Below, piece after piece: positions 1 through 11,100 of a stretch of DNA of 64,000 bases. The stretch is taken from positions 62,001 to 126,000 of the forward strand of contig NZ_JARHUE010000003.1 of the NCBI RefSeq assembly GCF_029222905.1, written 5' to 3'. Under the pieces are notes generated by a model that ran no database searches, was not told the DNA's origin, and saw only the letters and a program-made list of their open reading frames with translations. Made by a program: the position numbers and the translations under genes. Numbering within the stretch: position 1 is the first letter of the stretch; every line of letters starts with the position of its first letter. Origin of the DNA: Neptuniibacter sp. CAU 1671 (GTDB lineage Bacteria > Pseudomonadota > Gammaproteobacteria > Pseudomonadales > Balneatricaceae).

Positions 1-996
1 ATCAAGCTGGTCGCCCTGTCCAAGCAAGGTAAAGGGTATTCACTTCAGGCATATGCGGTGGTCTCTCTTCCTGGTGGAGCCATTAATGATGGCAATATCC
101 AAAACCCGGAAGTGGTATCAGAAGCTATCAGCAAAGCGTTACGTATTTCCGGTAGCAAGGCCGTTGAAGCTATTACGGCGGTGCCCTCCTCTGCAGTAAT
201 CACAAAAACCCTGCAAATGAACGCCCTCTACACAGAACGTGATCTGGAAGAGCAGGTTCGTCTTGAGGCGGATCAGTTTATCCCCTATCCGCTCGATGAA
301 GTGGCATTGGATTTTGAGATGCAGGGCCCTTCCTCGCTGCCTAACCTTAATCAGATTCTCGTTGTGGCGTGTCGTAAGGATGATGTTGAACAACGTGAAG
401 ATGTTGTCACTGAAGGTGGTTTGAAGTGTCTGGTGGTTGATGTAGATACCTTTACGCTTGAGCGTGCAGTGAATCACATGATTCCAGGGCGACAGGATGA
501 AGATCCATTAGTGGGGGTGGTTGACATCGGTGCTTCAACCCTGACGTTACATGTCTTGCGTGGCGATAAGATTGTATACACCCGCGAACAGGCGTTTGGG
601 GGTAATGAATTAACCAACTCGATTCATCAGCAATATGGAATGTCTGCTGAAGAAGTAGAGCAAGCGTTGCGCAGTGGAGAACTTTCTCAGGAAATCACTG
701 AGATGCTGGTGTTACCCTTCAGGGCGACAGTTGTGCAGCAGGTTTCCCGTGCGCTGCAGTTCTTTTATTCTTCCGGTGCTCACAGTGAACTGTCCCGCCT
801 TCTGCTGGCAGGTGGTGTTGCCAATATCGAGGGGCTGGCCGGTATCATCGAGGAAGAGGTGGGTGTGCCGTCTGTAGTGGCCAATCCATTCAGTGATATG
901 GCGATAAACAGCAAGGTTAATCGTGTTCGGCTTGAGCGTGATGCTTCAGCATTGCTGAAGGCGCTGGGTATGGCGATTCGTGGATTTGAGGAATAA
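1..996 (+). CDS. pilM: PilM, actin-like ATPase of the type IV pilus alignment complex (5' end outside window)
   Basis: The frame is open from base 1, so the true start lies upstream; the 331 codons seen are roughly 20 short of a usual PilM of about 350 residues. The first in-frame start codon inside the window (GTG at 58) falls within conserved sequence and is not used. PilM is a cytoplasmic actin/FtsA-fold protein that binds the N-terminal tail of PilN and links the inner-membrane PilNO complex to the motor ATPases. An actin-like phosphate loop (VVDIGASTLTLHV, near codon 173) and the late LLAGGVANIEGL nucleotide motif are visible. It heads the pilMNOPQ operon, with pilN 12 bp downstream. Confidence 0.95.
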   Translation: MKLVALSKQGKGYSLQAYAVVSLPGGAINDGNIQNPEVVSEAISKALRISGSKAVEAITAVPSSAVITKTLQMNALYTERDLEEQVRLEADQFIPYPLDEVALDFEMQGPSSLPNLNQILVVACRKDDVEQREDVVTEGGLKCLVVDVDTFTLERAVNHMIPGRQDEDPLVGVVDIGASTLTLHVLRGDKIVYTREQAFGGNELTNSIHQQYGMSAEEVEQALRSGELSQEITEMLVLPFRATVVQQVSRALQFFYSSGAHSELSRLLLAGGVANIEGLAGIIEEEVGVPSVVANPFSDMAINSKVNRVRLERDASALLKALGMAIRGFEE

Positions 997-1008
997 GGAA
1001 CGTCGACA

Positions 1009-1557
1009 ATGGCAAAAATAAACCTTAGGCCATGGCGTGAAGAGCGCTCAGAGCAGCGCCGCAAGCAATTTCTGACCAATGTTGTGGCATCCATTATATT
1101 GGGCGGTGTGCTTGTATTTGCCATGGGCTATTACTTTGATTTCATGAAAGAGCGCCAAAACAGCCGTAATGGTTTCTTGCGGACTGAAATCGCTAAGCTT
1201 GATGAGCAGATAAAAGAGATCAAAAAACTGAAAGAGCAAAAAGCGCGTCTGCTGGAGCGGTTGAACGCAATTGAAGAATTGCAGGGTACCCGGCCTTTGA
1301 TTGTGCGCACCTTCGATGAGCTGGTGCGGGTTATGCCGGATGATCTGTATTACTCATCCATAAGCAAAAAAGGCGAAAAAATTTCCATTACAGGTAATGC
1401 CGGAGACAACATCCAGGTTTCTAACTTGATGCGGAATATGGATGCCTCTGTCTGGTTTGGCGAACCAAACCTCAGCAAAGTGACCCGCCAGGGTAGCAAT
1501 GTGAAAAACTTTGTTTTGGCTGTTGATGCTTCAAAGCCTAACCCTGAGGTGGACTGA
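1009..1557 (+). CDS. pilN: PilN, type IV pilus inner-membrane alignment protein
   Basis: A 182-residue bitopic membrane protein. The N-terminus carries the short cytoplasmic motif INLRPWREE (residues 4-12), the segment known to dock into PilM in this family. One transmembrane helix follows at about residues 21-43, then a charged coiled-coil (about 45-90) and a periplasmic fold that pairs with PilO. Length and layout match the family. ATG start with a GGAA-type ribosome site in the 12-bp gap after pilM; pilO begins 2 bp after its stop. Confidence 0.94.
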   Translation: MAKINLRPWREERSEQRRKQFLTNVVASIILGGVLVFAMGYYFDFMKERQNSRNGFLRTEIAKLDEQIKEIKKLKEQKARLLERLNAIEELQGTRPLIVRTFDELVRVMPDDLYYSSISKKGEKISITGNAGDNIQVSNLMRNMDASVWFGEPNLSKVTRQGSNVKNFVLAVDASKPNPEVD

Positions 1558-1559
1558 TT

Positions 1560-2156
1560 ATGGATAAGTTGAAAAAAGCATTTGAAGGCTTTGACATCAA
1601 TGAGCTCGATTTTTCTCAGGCGGGCGACTGGCCGATCGGTGTTAAAATCGTTTCATACATTTTGATCGTTGCTATTCTGGCTGTTGGCGGCTGGTTTTAT
1701 TACGTGGAAGATAAAAAAATTCAGCTTCAGCGTGAGATCAAAAAAGAAACTGAGCTACGCCAGACCTACAAATCCAAGGCGTTTGAAGTCGCCAATCTTG
1801 CAGCACTGAAAAAACAGATGGCCGATGTGGAAGAGCGGTTTGCGGCAATACTGCTTCAGCTGCCTACTGAAAAAGAAGTTCCGGGGTTGTTGGAAGATAT
1901 TACCAATCTCGGTACCAGTGTCGGGCTCGATATTGGTTCGATTGCGCTGGCGTCGGAGCGAAAAGAAAAGTTTTATATAGAACTGCCGATCAATATCGTG
2001 GTGCAGGGCGCTTATCATCAGTTCGGCCAGTTCGTGAGTGGTATTGCTGCACTGTCACGTATTGTGACCCTGCATGATTACACCATTAACCCAAGCGGTG
2101 AGTCGCTGAGTATGACCATCAGTGCCAAAACTTATCGTTACGACGATACGAAATAA
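1560..2156 (+). CDS. pilO: PilO, type IV pilus inner-membrane alignment protein
   Basis: 198 residues: a short cytoplasmic tail, one transmembrane helix at about 28-49, a coiled coil (about 52-100) and a C-terminal ferredoxin-like periplasmic domain. PilO forms a heterodimer with PilN and contacts the lipoprotein PilP, spanning the periplasm between motor and secretin. The text around residues 110-198 (LLEDITNLGTSVGLDI, then YHQFGQFVSGIAALSRIV) is characteristic of PilO. It sits in the expected order, 2 bp after pilN and 11 bp before pilP. Confidence 0.94.
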   Translation: MDKLKKAFEGFDINELDFSQAGDWPIGVKIVSYILIVAILAVGGWFYYVEDKKIQLQREIKKETELRQTYKSKAFEVANLAALKKQMADVEERFAAILLQLPTEKEVPGLLEDITNLGTSVGLDIGSIALASERKEKFYIELPINIVVQGAYHQFGQFVSGIAALSRIVTLHDYTINPSGESLSMTISAKTYRYDDTK

Positions 2157-2167
2157 GGAGCAAAGGG

Positions 2168-2716
2168 ATGAAAAAACTCCTTAGCATTGTATTTGTATCT
2201 CTGTCACTGACTGGTTGTGTTGACTGGGTCGATGGAATCGACGACCTGAAAGTGTTTGTGGAGAAAGCCAGGGCTGCTGCTCCTGGTAAGATTGAACCGC
2301 TGCCTGAGTCAAAACCTTATGAGAGTTTTGTATACGAAGGGGCCAGCCTGCGTGAACCATTTCGCCCGCTGCTGCCAGAGCAGCCTGAAGCGGTGGCAGG
2401 CGAGCCTGGCGCAGTCGCAGATAACGGTATTAAACCTGATTCGGAGCGAATCAAAGATTATCTGGAAACATTCTCGGTAGATGATCTTGAAATGGTAGGT
2501 ATCATTTTTAAGCGTGGCCAGAAATCCTCCTGGGCATTAGTGCGTGATCCGAATGCGGAAGTGCACAGGGTCACCGTAGGCGATCGCATGGGTCTTGATT
2601 ACGGTGAAATTGTGGCGCTGGATGAGCGTAAAATTCAACTCAAAGAAATCATCTCAAATGGTCGTGGCGGCTGGATGTATCGGTCTCGCACATTAGCCTT
2701 GGAAGAGCAGGAATAA
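2168..2716 (+). CDS. pilP: PilP, pilus assembly lipoprotein
   Basis: 182 residues with a lipoprotein signal peptide: MKKLLSIVF hydrophobic core and lipobox LTGC with the lipidated cysteine at residue 17. A flexible Pro/Glu-rich stretch (about 35-90) precedes the C-terminal beta domain (VDDLEMVGIIFKRGQ...ALVRDPNAEVHRVTVGDRMG) that binds the N0 domain of the secretin PilQ. It connects the PilNO inner-membrane complex with the outer-membrane pore. Ribosome site AAGGAG at 2154-2159; pilQ follows after 11 bp. Confidence 0.95.
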   Translation: MKKLLSIVFVSLSLTGCVDWVDGIDDLKVFVEKARAAAPGKIEPLPESKPYESFVYEGASLREPFRPLLPEQPEAVAGEPGAVADNGIKPDSERIKDYLETFSVDDLEMVGIIFKRGQKSSWALVRDPNAEVHRVTVGDRMGLDYGEIVALDERKIQLKEIISNGRGGWMYRSRTLALEEQE

Positions 2717-2727
2717 GGGATAGTATC

Positions 2728-4824
2728 GTGAAAAGATTCATACTTGTAATTTCAGGGTTGATGGCCCGGACATCCAAAAAAGCTTCTTTTCTGAGTGTCT
2801 GCGCAGCCATCTTTATGATGTCAGGACTGGCCTCAGCCAACTCCATGACGGCAGCTGACTTTGTGTCTCTGCCTGGGGGTGGGGTAGAGTTGAAATTTAA
2901 TTTTGATTCGCCGCCTGCTTCCCCCAAGGCCTACATGATCAAAAAACCAGCCAGATTGGTGTTGGATGTCGCTGGTGCTGATAATAAGCTGGGTGCCCGT
3001 TCTCTGGATGTCAAAGAAGGCTTGGTTGACGAAGTTAATTTTGCTGAGAGCGAAGGCCGGCTGCGCATTGTTGCCAATCTGACCGATGGAGCTAATTACG
3101 ACACCTATGTAGACGGCAACAGTTTGTTCGTTGTTATTAAAGGTGGCGCTGCGATTAAATCGCCTGTAGCTGCAGCGAGTGTTGTTTCTTCGGGTGAATC
3201 GAATACCGCTCCCGTAGTTGAAAGCACTAAGGTTCAGGGTATTGATTTTGAACGCGAAGAGGGCGGTGTGGGCCGGGTCTCTGTTGTGCTTTCTGACGAT
3301 AAGGCCGGGGTCGATATCGTTGAAGAAGGCAATAATGTGGTTGTAAACCTGTTGGGTGCAAAACTGCCTGCTGCATTGCAGAACCGAGTTGATGTGCAGG
3401 ATTTTGTTACACCGGTGATGTTTATTGATTCAATGGGCAAAGGTGCAAACACCAGTATTTTGATCAAGCCCAGTGCAGAACCCTACGAATATCTGGCATT
3501 TCAGACCGATAACCGATTGATTCTGGATTTCAAACCCCTGTCACCACAGGACAAAAAAGAACGCGAGCGTGATCTGTTTCCTTACAGCGGCGAACCCATT
3601 GATTTGAATTTCCAGAATGTCGAACTGCGGTCTGTGTTGCAGATTATTGCGGAAGTGGCAGAACTAAATCTGGTGGTTAGTGATGCGGTGGGTGGTAATA
3701 TCACCCTGCGTCTGAAAAATGTCCCATGGGATCAGGCGCTGGATATTATCCTGAAAACCCGTGGTCTGGGCCAGCGTACTGCAGGTAATGTGCTGTTGAT
3801 TGCGCCCATTGCTGAACTGGCAGAGCAGGAAAAGCAGGAGCTGGAAAGCAAAAAAACCATTGAAGAACTCGCGCCTCTGCGTACTGAATTTATCCAGATC
3901 GATTACCGTAAAGCATCTGAAATGCTGAAAACGGTTCAGGAAGCTAAATTGATTTCTGAACGTGGTTTTGCCATGGCAGATGATGAAACCAATGTGCTGA
4001 TGGTGCGTGAAACCGACGCGGGTATTACTGAGATTCGTAAAACCCTGAAGCGTTTTGATGTCGAAGTAGAGCAGGTATTGATTGAAGCGCGTCTGGTAAC
4101 GGCTTCTACCGATGTCACCAAGAACCTGGGTGTTAAATGGGGTTTTGGCTATAACGATGTGGATAACGGTAAAGGCTGGATTCTGAACAGTGATATTGGT
4201 GCAGTAAACTTTGGTGCGCCACCTACTGCAGCAGGCCTCCAGGTTGATCTGGGCGCTAACGTTACTAACCCTGGTTCTATCGCGATTGGTTTTAAACCCG
4301 GTTCGAGTAGCTTGCTTGCTCTTGAATTGTCTGCACTGGAGTCGGACAACAAAGTTGAGATTGTGTCTCAGCCTAAGGTCATGACTACCAACGGCAAGCC
4401 AGCCAAAATTCAGTCGGGTACCGAAATTCCCTATCAGACTGTTGAAGACAGTGAAGTTAATATCGAATTCAAAGAGGTGGTGTTGAGTCTTGAGGTCACT
4501 CCACGTATCAACCCGGGTGATCGCATTGCGATGGACCTGAAAGTGATTCAGGATACGCTGGGCCAGATCCTGCCAACCGGCGACATCAGTATCGATACCA
4601 ACGAGCTGGAAACATCCGTCGTGGTTCCGGATGGTGAAACCATTGTGCTGGGCGGTGTCTTTAAAAATGAAACCAGCAATGTGGTTGATAAAGTGCCTTT
4701 GCTGGGTGATCTGCCTGCTGTGGGTTGGTTGTTTAAACGTAAGTCTGATCAGGTTAGTAAAACTGAGCTGCTGATCTTTATTACACCAAAACTGGTGCGC
4801 GGTTCTCTGGCTGCAAATCAGTAG
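2728..4824 (+). CDS. pilQ: PilQ, type IV pilus outer-membrane secretin
   Basis: 698 residues. GTG start, preceded by AAGGGA at 2715-2720. A long signal peptide ends near residue 37 (SGLASA). Two AMIN-type peptidoglycan-binding regions lie at about 40-290, followed by the secretin N0/N1 domains ([20 protein letters not shown], about residue 290) and the C-terminal secretin barrel, with the conserved stretches [19 protein letters not shown] and [14 protein letters not shown] and a terminal [10 protein letters not shown]. PilQ forms the multimeric channel through which the pilus leaves the cell. Last pil gene of the operon; aroK starts 11 bp later, as in Pseudomonas. Confidence 0.96.
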   Translation: MKRFILVISGLMARTSKKASFLSVCAAIFMMSGLASANSMTAADFVSLPGGGVELKFNFDSPPASPKAYMIKKPARLVLDVAGADNKLGARSLDVKEGLVDEVNFAESEGRLRIVANLTDGANYDTYVDGNSLFVVIKGGAAIKSPVAAASVVSSGESNTAPVVESTKVQGIDFEREEGGVGRVSVVLSDDKAGVDIVEEGNNVVVNLLGAKLPAALQNRVDVQDFVTPVMFIDSMGKGANTSILIKPSAEPYEYLAFQTDNRLILDFKPLSPQDKKERERDLFPYSGEPIDLNFQNVELRSVLQIIAEVAELNLVVSDAVGGNITLRLKNVPWDQALDIILKTRGLGQRTAGNVLLIAPIAELAEQEKQELESKKTIEELAPLRTEFIQIDYRKASEMLKTVQEAKLISERGFAMADDETNVLMVRETDAGITEIRKTLKRFDVEVEQVLIEARLVTASTDVTKNLGVKWGFGYNDVDNGKGWILNSDIGAVNFGAPPTAAGLQVDLGANVTNPGSIAIGFKPGSSSLLALELSALESDNKVEIVSQPKVMTTNGKPAKIQSGTEIPYQTVEDSEVNIEFKEVVLSLEVTPRINPGDRIAMDLKVIQDTLGQILPTGDISIDTNELETSVVVPDGETIVLGGVFKNETSNVVDKVPLLGDLPAVGWLFKRKSDQVSKTELLIFITPKLVRGSLAANQ

Positions 4825-4835
4825 GAACAAGCTGT

Positions 4836-5351
4836 TTGAACATCTTTCTTGTCGGGCCTATGGGTGCTGGAAAAAGCACCATAGGCCGCTTGTTATCACA
4901 GGACCTGAAACTCGAATTTGTTGATTCTGATCGGGAGATTGAGGCTCGGGCGGGGGCTGATATTCCCTGGATATTTGATGTGGAAGGGGAAGTTGGTTTT
5001 CGTGATCGGGAGCAGGCTGTGTTAGCCGAGTTAGCAGAGCGTCAGGATATTGTCCTTTCAACCGGAGGCGGTGCTGTCCTGAGACCCGAAAACCGAGCTT
5101 GTCTTCAGGCGCATGGTCACGTCGTCTACCTGCAAACTTCAGTTGATCAGCAGCTTGAGCGAACCGCGCGTGATCGTAATCGTCCCTTGCTGCAGACTGA
5201 AAATCCTCGACAGGTTTTAGAGACATTGATGGCTGAACGTCATCCTCTCTATACCGAGGTGGCCGATATTGTGGTAAAAACTGACAAACGCCATCCCAAG
5301 GCGGTGGCCGGTGAAATCCGTCGTCAGCTACAGGCGGCTTCTCCGCTTTAA
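4836..5351 (+). CDS. aroK: Shikimate kinase I
   Basis: 171 residues; phosphorylates shikimate with ATP in the chorismate pathway. Walker [10 protein letters not shown] at residues 7-15, shikimate-binding DSDREIE at about 31-37, then the FRDREQAVL arginine region and STGGGAV substrate loop, and the LID segment [11 protein letters not shown]. The start is TTG at 4836: it gives the standard N-terminus [14 protein letters not shown] and there is no ATG nearby. The gene follows pilQ by 11 bp and precedes aroB, the conserved pil-aroKB linkage of gammaproteobacteria. Confidence 0.95.
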   Translation: MNIFLVGPMGAGKSTIGRLLSQDLKLEFVDSDREIEARAGADIPWIFDVEGEVGFRDREQAVLAELAERQDIVLSTGGGAVLRPENRACLQAHGHVVYLQTSVDQQLERTARDRNRPLLQTENPRQVLETLMAERHPLYTEVADIVVKTDKRHPKAVAGEIRRQLQAASPL

Positions 5352-5380
5352 AATCGTGCAATTATTTCTTGGTACTTCAG

Positions 5381-6475
5381 ATGCAAACGCTTCGGGTCGA
5401 ATTAGGCGACCGCAGTTATCCTATTTTTATTGGTCAGAATTTGCTTGATGCAGGTTTGATGAAACCTTATATCAAAGGCAAACAGGTGCTGGTGGTTACC
5501 AATGAAACCGTAGCTCCTCTGTATCTGGACCGTTTGTTAGCAAGCCTTGGTGATGGTTATAAAACCGACGCGGTCATCCTCCCGGATGGGGAAGAATTCA
5601 AAACACTGGAATATCTGAATCAGATTTTTGATGGATTGCTGGAGAAGCGGCATAACCGTACCACAACGTTGATTGCCTTAGGTGGCGGGGTTGTGGGTGA
5701 TATGACTGGATTTGCTGCAGCGGCTTATCAGCGAGGTGTTGAGTTTATTCAGGTGCCGACCACGCTGCTGTCACAGGTTGATTCCTCGGTAGGTGGTAAA
5801 ACCGGCGTTAACCACCCTCGCGGCAAAAATATGATTGGTGCTTTTCATCAGCCGCGCTGTGTGGTGATTGATACGGAAGTTCTCAACACTCTGCCTGATC
5901 AGGAACTCTCAGCGGGTATGGCTGAAGTGATCAAATACGGCCTTATTTATGATGCGGAGTTCCTGCGCTTCCTTGAGTTGAATATGACGCAACTGATGCA
6001 ACGTAATCCGGCGTTGCTGGCTCAGGCCATTTATCGCTCCTGTGAAATCAAGGCTGAGGTGGTTGCGCAGGATGAGAGAGAGTCCGGTATTCGTGCTTTG
6101 CTGAATCTGGGGCATACGTTTGGCCATGCCATTGAGGCAGACCAGGGTTATGGCAACTGGTTGCATGGCGAAGCTGTTGGTGCAGGTACCATGATGGCGG
6201 CCGATCTCTCCTGTCGTTTGGGTTGGATCACGGCTGATGACGTTCAGCGTGTTAAAAATCTATTGTTGGCAGCGGGCTTGCCTGTCGCGCCCCCCGAGAA
6301 TATGTCCGCTGAACGTTTCAAAGAACTGATGTCCGTTGATAAAAAAGTACTCGATGGCCAGTTAAGACTCGTGTTATTGAAGCATCTAGGCATGGCGATA
6401 GTGACTGATCAGTTTGATGCTGCACTGCTCGATCAGACCCTTCAGGCTGGTGCAGGACTGGGGCAATGCTGCTAA
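5381..6475 (+). CDS. aroB: 3-dehydroquinate synthase
   Basis: 364 residues; converts DAHP to 3-dehydroquinate using NAD and a divalent metal, the second step of the shikimate pathway. Visible motifs are the NAD-binding [19 protein letters not shown], the [19 protein letters not shown] active-site stretch and the metal-ligand [14 protein letters not shown] chose ATG 5381 ([15 protein letters not shown]), which aligns with the usual family start; an in-frame TTG at 5369 would add four residues. It lies 29 bp after aroK and 19 bp before damX. Confidence 0.95.
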   Translation: MQTLRVELGDRSYPIFIGQNLLDAGLMKPYIKGKQVLVVTNETVAPLYLDRLLASLGDGYKTDAVILPDGEEFKTLEYLNQIFDGLLEKRHNRTTTLIALGGGVVGDMTGFAAAAYQRGVEFIQVPTTLLSQVDSSVGGKTGVNHPRGKNMIGAFHQPRCVVIDTEVLNTLPDQELSAGMAEVIKYGLIYDAEFLRFLELNMTQLMQRNPALLAQAIYRSCEIKAEVVAQDERESGIRALLNLGHTFGHAIEADQGYGNWLHGEAVGAGTMMAADLSCRLGWITADDVQRVKNLLLAAGLPVAPPENMSAERFKELMSVDKKVLDGQLRLVLLKHLGMAIVTDQFDAALLDQTLQAGAGLGQCC

Positions 6476-6494
6476 TGGATGGCAGAGGAAGGCG

Positions 6495-7961
6495 ATGATG
6501 TCTGTTGCTGACACTTATTTTGAACCGCCCAGCCGTATGCAGTTGCTGGAAAAACTCCAGCACCTGATCCGATATTCTGATTTCTTATTGCTGGTCACCG
6601 GCGAATCCGGCTCAGGTAAAACCACGCTTATCAATCAGTTGATTCCAGTGTCAGATGACCCCAATCTGGTTGTTTGTCATCTTCCCCTGACGGCATCTGT
6701 CAAAGATCGTGAGCTTCTATCAGAGCTGGTCCTGCAGTTACCGCAGCATGAAGCTGGCGGAAACACGCTGGCGGAGCAGCTTACGGAATTTCAGTCCCAG
6801 TTAAAGGCGTTGTCTGATGCCGGCCAAAAATGTCTGATTCTGGTTGATAATGCTGATCTTCTGAGTGATTCGGCATTAGACCTGCTGCTTAATCTGCATG
6901 CGGCGGGGAGTCCTGAACAGCAGGTACAGCTGGTCCTGTTCGCTGAAGTGAATTTTGCTACCCGTCTGGCGCAGAATGAATTGATTCGTCATCTTGAGGG
7001 GCGTATCCACAACCTGTTACTGGTGGGTATGAAGGATGATGAAGTGCATGCATTCATGGAAATCTGCCTGCCTCAGAGCGCCCGGCTGTCCATGCAAAAA
7101 CGTGATGCTATCGTACAGCGTTCCGGGGGTATGCCGGGGCGGGTAATTGAGCTTTTGTCAGCCAATATGGAGTCGCCAGCCTCTCGGTTGTTTCCCTTGC
7201 CGCCGCTGCATATGGCGGGAATTGCTGTCATGCTGTTGGTGGTGTTGGTGTTGTCCATGTGGCAGTTTATGCCGCAAGAGCAGCAGGTGGTTTCAGCTGA
7301 TTCGCAAGAACGCATTGCAGTCCCTCTGACTGTGCAGGTCGTTCCCGTAGAAGATCAGGTGCCAGCCGAGGTGGCTACGCTGCCTTTGACGGAAGCGCCG
7401 GTCAACGATGTTGAACCTCAGCAGATTGAAAATCAGGTCACTCAGGTTGTTGTGCCAGAGCATTCTGAACAAATAGATAAAGAGCCGGAAATTACGCAGC
7501 CCCCGAGTGAATCGGTTATTGAAAAACCTGAGATACAAACATCAGTTGTCGAGTCATCTACCCCTGTACAGCCGGTAGCTGAAGTGACTGCTGCGGCGGC
7601 TCCGGTTGAAACACCTGAGGTCGTTGTCACATCTGTCCCTCAGCCCGAATCCCGCTATTCTCAGGATGAGCAGACCCTGCTGGGCTGGCCGGCAAAAAGT
7701 TACACCTTGCAGGTCATGGGTTCGCGCAGTGAAGAAGGTGCTCAAAAATTTATTCAAAGCCAGAGTTCAGCAGTAGATTTTTATTATTTTGCAACGCAAT
7801 ATAAAGGCAAACCGTGGTATGTTGTGGTATACGGACAGTACAGCAACCGCGATGCAGCGACTTCTGCGATCCAACAGCTGCCTGCAGCGCTGCAAAAGGT
7901 TCGTCCCTGGGCCCGCAGTTTGCAGAGTGTGCAACTGGATATAAAGAAGAAAACCAACTGA
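6495..7961 (+). CDS. damX: DamX-like SPOR-domain cell-division protein with AAA ATPase domain
   Basis: About 488 residues. The N-terminal half is an ExeA-like AAA domain with Walker A GESGSGKTT (residues 36-44) and a Walker B region LILVDNADLL (about 113-122). A single transmembrane helix (about 236-258, AGIAVMLLVVLVLSMWQFM) is followed by a long Pro/Val/Glu-rich linker and a C-terminal SPOR domain (SYTLQVMGSRSEEGAQKFI...WYVVVYGQYSNRDAA) that recognises denuded septal peptidoglycan. ATG 6495 or 6498 is preferred because AGAGGAAGG lies just upstream; the open frame back to 6414 overlaps aroB. Its place after aroKB is conserved. Function in division is inferred from the family. Confidence 0.88.
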   Translation: MMSVADTYFEPPSRMQLLEKLQHLIRYSDFLLLVTGESGSGKTTLINQLIPVSDDPNLVVCHLPLTASVKDRELLSELVLQLPQHEAGGNTLAEQLTEFQSQLKALSDAGQKCLILVDNADLLSDSALDLLLNLHAAGSPEQQVQLVLFAEVNFATRLAQNELIRHLEGRIHNLLLVGMKDDEVHAFMEICLPQSARLSMQKRDAIVQRSGGMPGRVIELLSANMESPASRLFPLPPLHMAGIAVMLLVVLVLSMWQFMPQEQQVVSADSQERIAVPLTVQVVPVEDQVPAEVATLPLTEAPVNDVEPQQIENQVTQVVVPEHSEQIDKEPEITQPPSESVIEKPEIQTSVVESSTPVQPVAEVTAAAAPVETPEVVVTSVPQPESRYSQDEQTLLGWPAKSYTLQVMGSRSEEGAQKFIQSQSSAVDFYYFATQYKGKPWYVVVYGQYSNRDAATSAIQQLPAALQKVRPWARSLQSVQLDIKKKTN

Positions 7962-8033
7962 TAATCAACGAGTTGGTAAGAGGTTGGTGCCCTTCGCGCC
8001 ACCCGTCCCATGAGGACATTTCAGGTCTGAAAT

Positions 8034-8062
8034 TTGTCCCAAAACCTCTTCGCGTGTAGAAT
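8034..8062 (+). promoter_or_regulatory. Predicted sigma-70 promoter of gltBD
   Basis: TTGTCC (8034-8039) and TAGAAT (8057-8062) are separated by 17 bp, a good -35/-10 pair. Transcription would begin near 8069 and leave an untranslated leader of about 85 nt before gltB. It is the best match in the 192-bp gap between damX and gltB, and the location fits the start of a new operon. Prediction only. Confidence 0.55.
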
Positions 8063-8153
8063 AGCTCTCCCTTTTTGCCGAGAGTCATTGGTAGATCGGC
8101 ATTGGGTACCTTTAAGGTATTGATTCTTAAGTATTTTTAAGTAGGAATGGCTT

Positions 8154-11100
8154 ATGAGCAAAGGTCTTTATCGCCCCGGTGAGTTCAAAGATAACTGTGG
8201 CTTTGGCCTTATGGCACACATGCAAGGCAACGCAAGCCACGATCTGCTGGACAAAGCGATTGAAGCCCTGGCATGTATGACCCATCGTGGCGGTATCGCT
8301 GCCGATGGTCGCACAGGTGATGGTTGTGGTTTGCTGATGCAGAAACCGGATGGTTTCCTGCGTGCAGTGGCTAAAGAAGAACTGGGTATCGACCTCGGTG
8401 AGCTGTATGCCGTCGGCATGATCTTCCTGTCGCAGGATGCTCAGCAGGCTGAAGCAGGTCGTCAGGCGGTGAATGCAGCCGTTGCTGCGGAAGGCCTCAA
8501 GGTTGCAGGCTGGCGTGTTGTTCCTACTGATGAAAGTTGTCTGGGTCCGATTGCCAAAGATACCCTGCCGCAGATTGAGCAGGTATTTATCACCTCTCAC
8601 GACAAAACTGAGCGTGAGCTGGCAGTCAGTCTGTTTATTGCGCGTCGTAAAGCTGAACTGGCGATGACGGCTGATACAGATTTCTATATCTGTAGCTTTT
8701 CTGACAAGGTGCTTTCATACAAAGGCCTGACTATGCCCGTCGACCTGCCGGTGTTTTTCCGTGATCTGGCAGATCCGCGACTGGAAACCGCTGTATGTAC
8801 TTATCACCAGCGTTTCTCTACTAATACCGCGCCACGCTGGCCGCTGGCACAGCCGTTCCGCTTTCTGGCACACAATGGTGAGATCAATACCATTGAGGGT
8901 AACCGTAACTGGGCCAAGGCGCGTGCTAAAAAGTTTGAGACAGCGGTGTTGCCAAACCTGGCAGAACTTCAGCCAATCGTTAATACCACCGGCTCTGACT
9001 CCTCCAGCATGGACAACATGCTTGAGTTCCTGCTGATTGGTGGTATCGATATCTACCGTGCGGTGCGCATGATTGTGCCACCAGCCTGGCAGAACGTAGA
9101 TACCATGGATTCTGATCTGCGTGCTTTCTATGAATACAACTCCATGCACATGGAACCATGGGATGGTCCTGCGGGTATGGTAATGACCGACGGTCGTTAC
9201 GCCGTGTGTATGCTGGACCGTAATGGTCTGCGTCCGTCCCGTTGGGTGATGACCAAACAGGGTTATATCTGCACCGCGTCTGAGATTGGTGTGTTCAGCT
9301 ACGAACCAGCTGATATCGTGGCGCAGGGCCGTGTTGGTCCGGGTCAGATTCTGGCAATTGATACCCAGAGCGGTGAAGTGCTGCATACCAGTGACGTTGA
9401 TGGTCGCCTGAAAGCTGCTCAGCCCTACAAACAGTGGCTAAAACAGCATGGCCTGCGCCTTGAGCAGACCATGAACTTTGAGGCAGAAGTTCAGGCATTC
9501 AGTGCCTGCGAAATGTCTGCCGAAGAAGTAAAACAGCACATGAAAATGTTCCAGGTCACCTTTGAAGAGCGTGATCAGGTCCTGCGTCCACTGGGTGAAA
9601 CCGGCATGGAAGCGATTGGCTCCATGGGTGATGACAAGCCAATGGCCGTTCTGTCCAGCCGTGTGCGCTCTGTGTATGACTATTTCCGTCAGCAGTTTGC
9701 ACAGGTGACCAACCCGCCAATCGATCCACTGCGTGAAGCGATTGTCATGTCGCTGGAAACCTGTATCGGTGCGGAACGTAACGTTTTTGAAGAAACACCG
9801 GAACACGCCCGTCGTGTGATCCTGACTACGCCGGTATTGTCTGCCAACAAATTTGTTCGTCTGCGTGATAACAATGAACCTGGCTTTGAAGTGGCTCAGA
9901 TCGACCTGAACTATGATCCGTCCCAGCAAACGCTGGATCAGGCAATCAAGTCGGTTACCGAACAGGCTGGTGATGCCGTTCGCAGCGGCAAGGTGCTGAT
10001 CATTCTGAGCGATGCCAAGATCCGTCAGGGTCATCTGCCGATCCATGCGGCGCTGGCCACCGGTGCGGTACACCATTATCTGGTGGATAACGGCCTGCGT
10101 TGTGATGCCAACATCATTGTTGAGTCCGGCACCCTCCGTGATCCGCACCACTTTGCTGTGTTGTTCGGCTTCGGTGCAACGGCGGTTTACCCATACCTTG
10201 CTTACCGCGTGCTGAATGATCTGTGCGCCAGTGGCGAAATGACCGTTGAGCCGCTGCAGTCACATGAAAACTTCCGTAAAGGCATTAATAAAGGCCTGAT
10301 GAAGATCCTGTCGAAGATGGGTATCTCCACCATCGCCTCCTACCGTGGCGCGCAGCTGTTTGAAGCGGTGGGTCTGAGCACTGAAGTGGTTGATCTGTGT
10401 TTCAAAGGTGTGTCCAGCCGTATTGAGGGTGCCCGCTTTGAAGACTTCCAGTTCGAGCAGTCTCTGCTGGCGAAGGAAGCATGGATTCCGCGTAAGCCAA
10501 TTCAGGCTGGCGGTCTGCTGAAATACAAACATGATGGTGAATATCACGCCTATAACCCGGACGTGGTTAAAACCATTCATGAAGCGGTACAGACCGGTGA
10601 TCCGGCGGTCTACCAGAAATATGCTGACCTGGTTAACAAGCGTGGTGTTGCGACCCTGCGTGACCTGCTGGGTCTGAAACAGGTGCAGCCGATCTCTCTG
10701 GATCAGGTTGAACCGGTGGAAGCAATCTTCCCGCGTTTTGACTCGGCAGCGATGTCACTGGGTGCATTGTCACCTGAGGCACATGAAGCGCTGGCGGTGG
10801 CAATGAATGAGCTGGGCGGTCGTTCCAACTCCGGTGAGGGTGGTGAAGACCCTGCCCGTCACGGCACCATCAAACGCTCCAAGATCAAACAGGTGGCCTC
10901 TGGTCGCTTTGGTGTAACACCGGAATACCTGGTCAATGCAGACGTTATGCAGATCAAGGTTGCACAGGGTGCTAAGCCAGGTGAAGGTGGTCAGCTGCCG
11001 GGTGGCAAGGTGAACGATCTGATCGCGCGTCTGCGTTATTCCGTACCGGGCGTGACGCTGATCTCTCCGCCACCACACCATGATATCTACTCGATCGAAG

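Noticed and set aside
3664-4830. 388-codon open frame antisense to pilQ
   Set aside because: Opposite the conserved secretin domain, composition typical of a shadow frame.
6414-6494. Upstream extension of damX
   Set aside because: It overlaps the end of aroB and lacks similarity; ATG 6495/6498 has a strong ribosome site.
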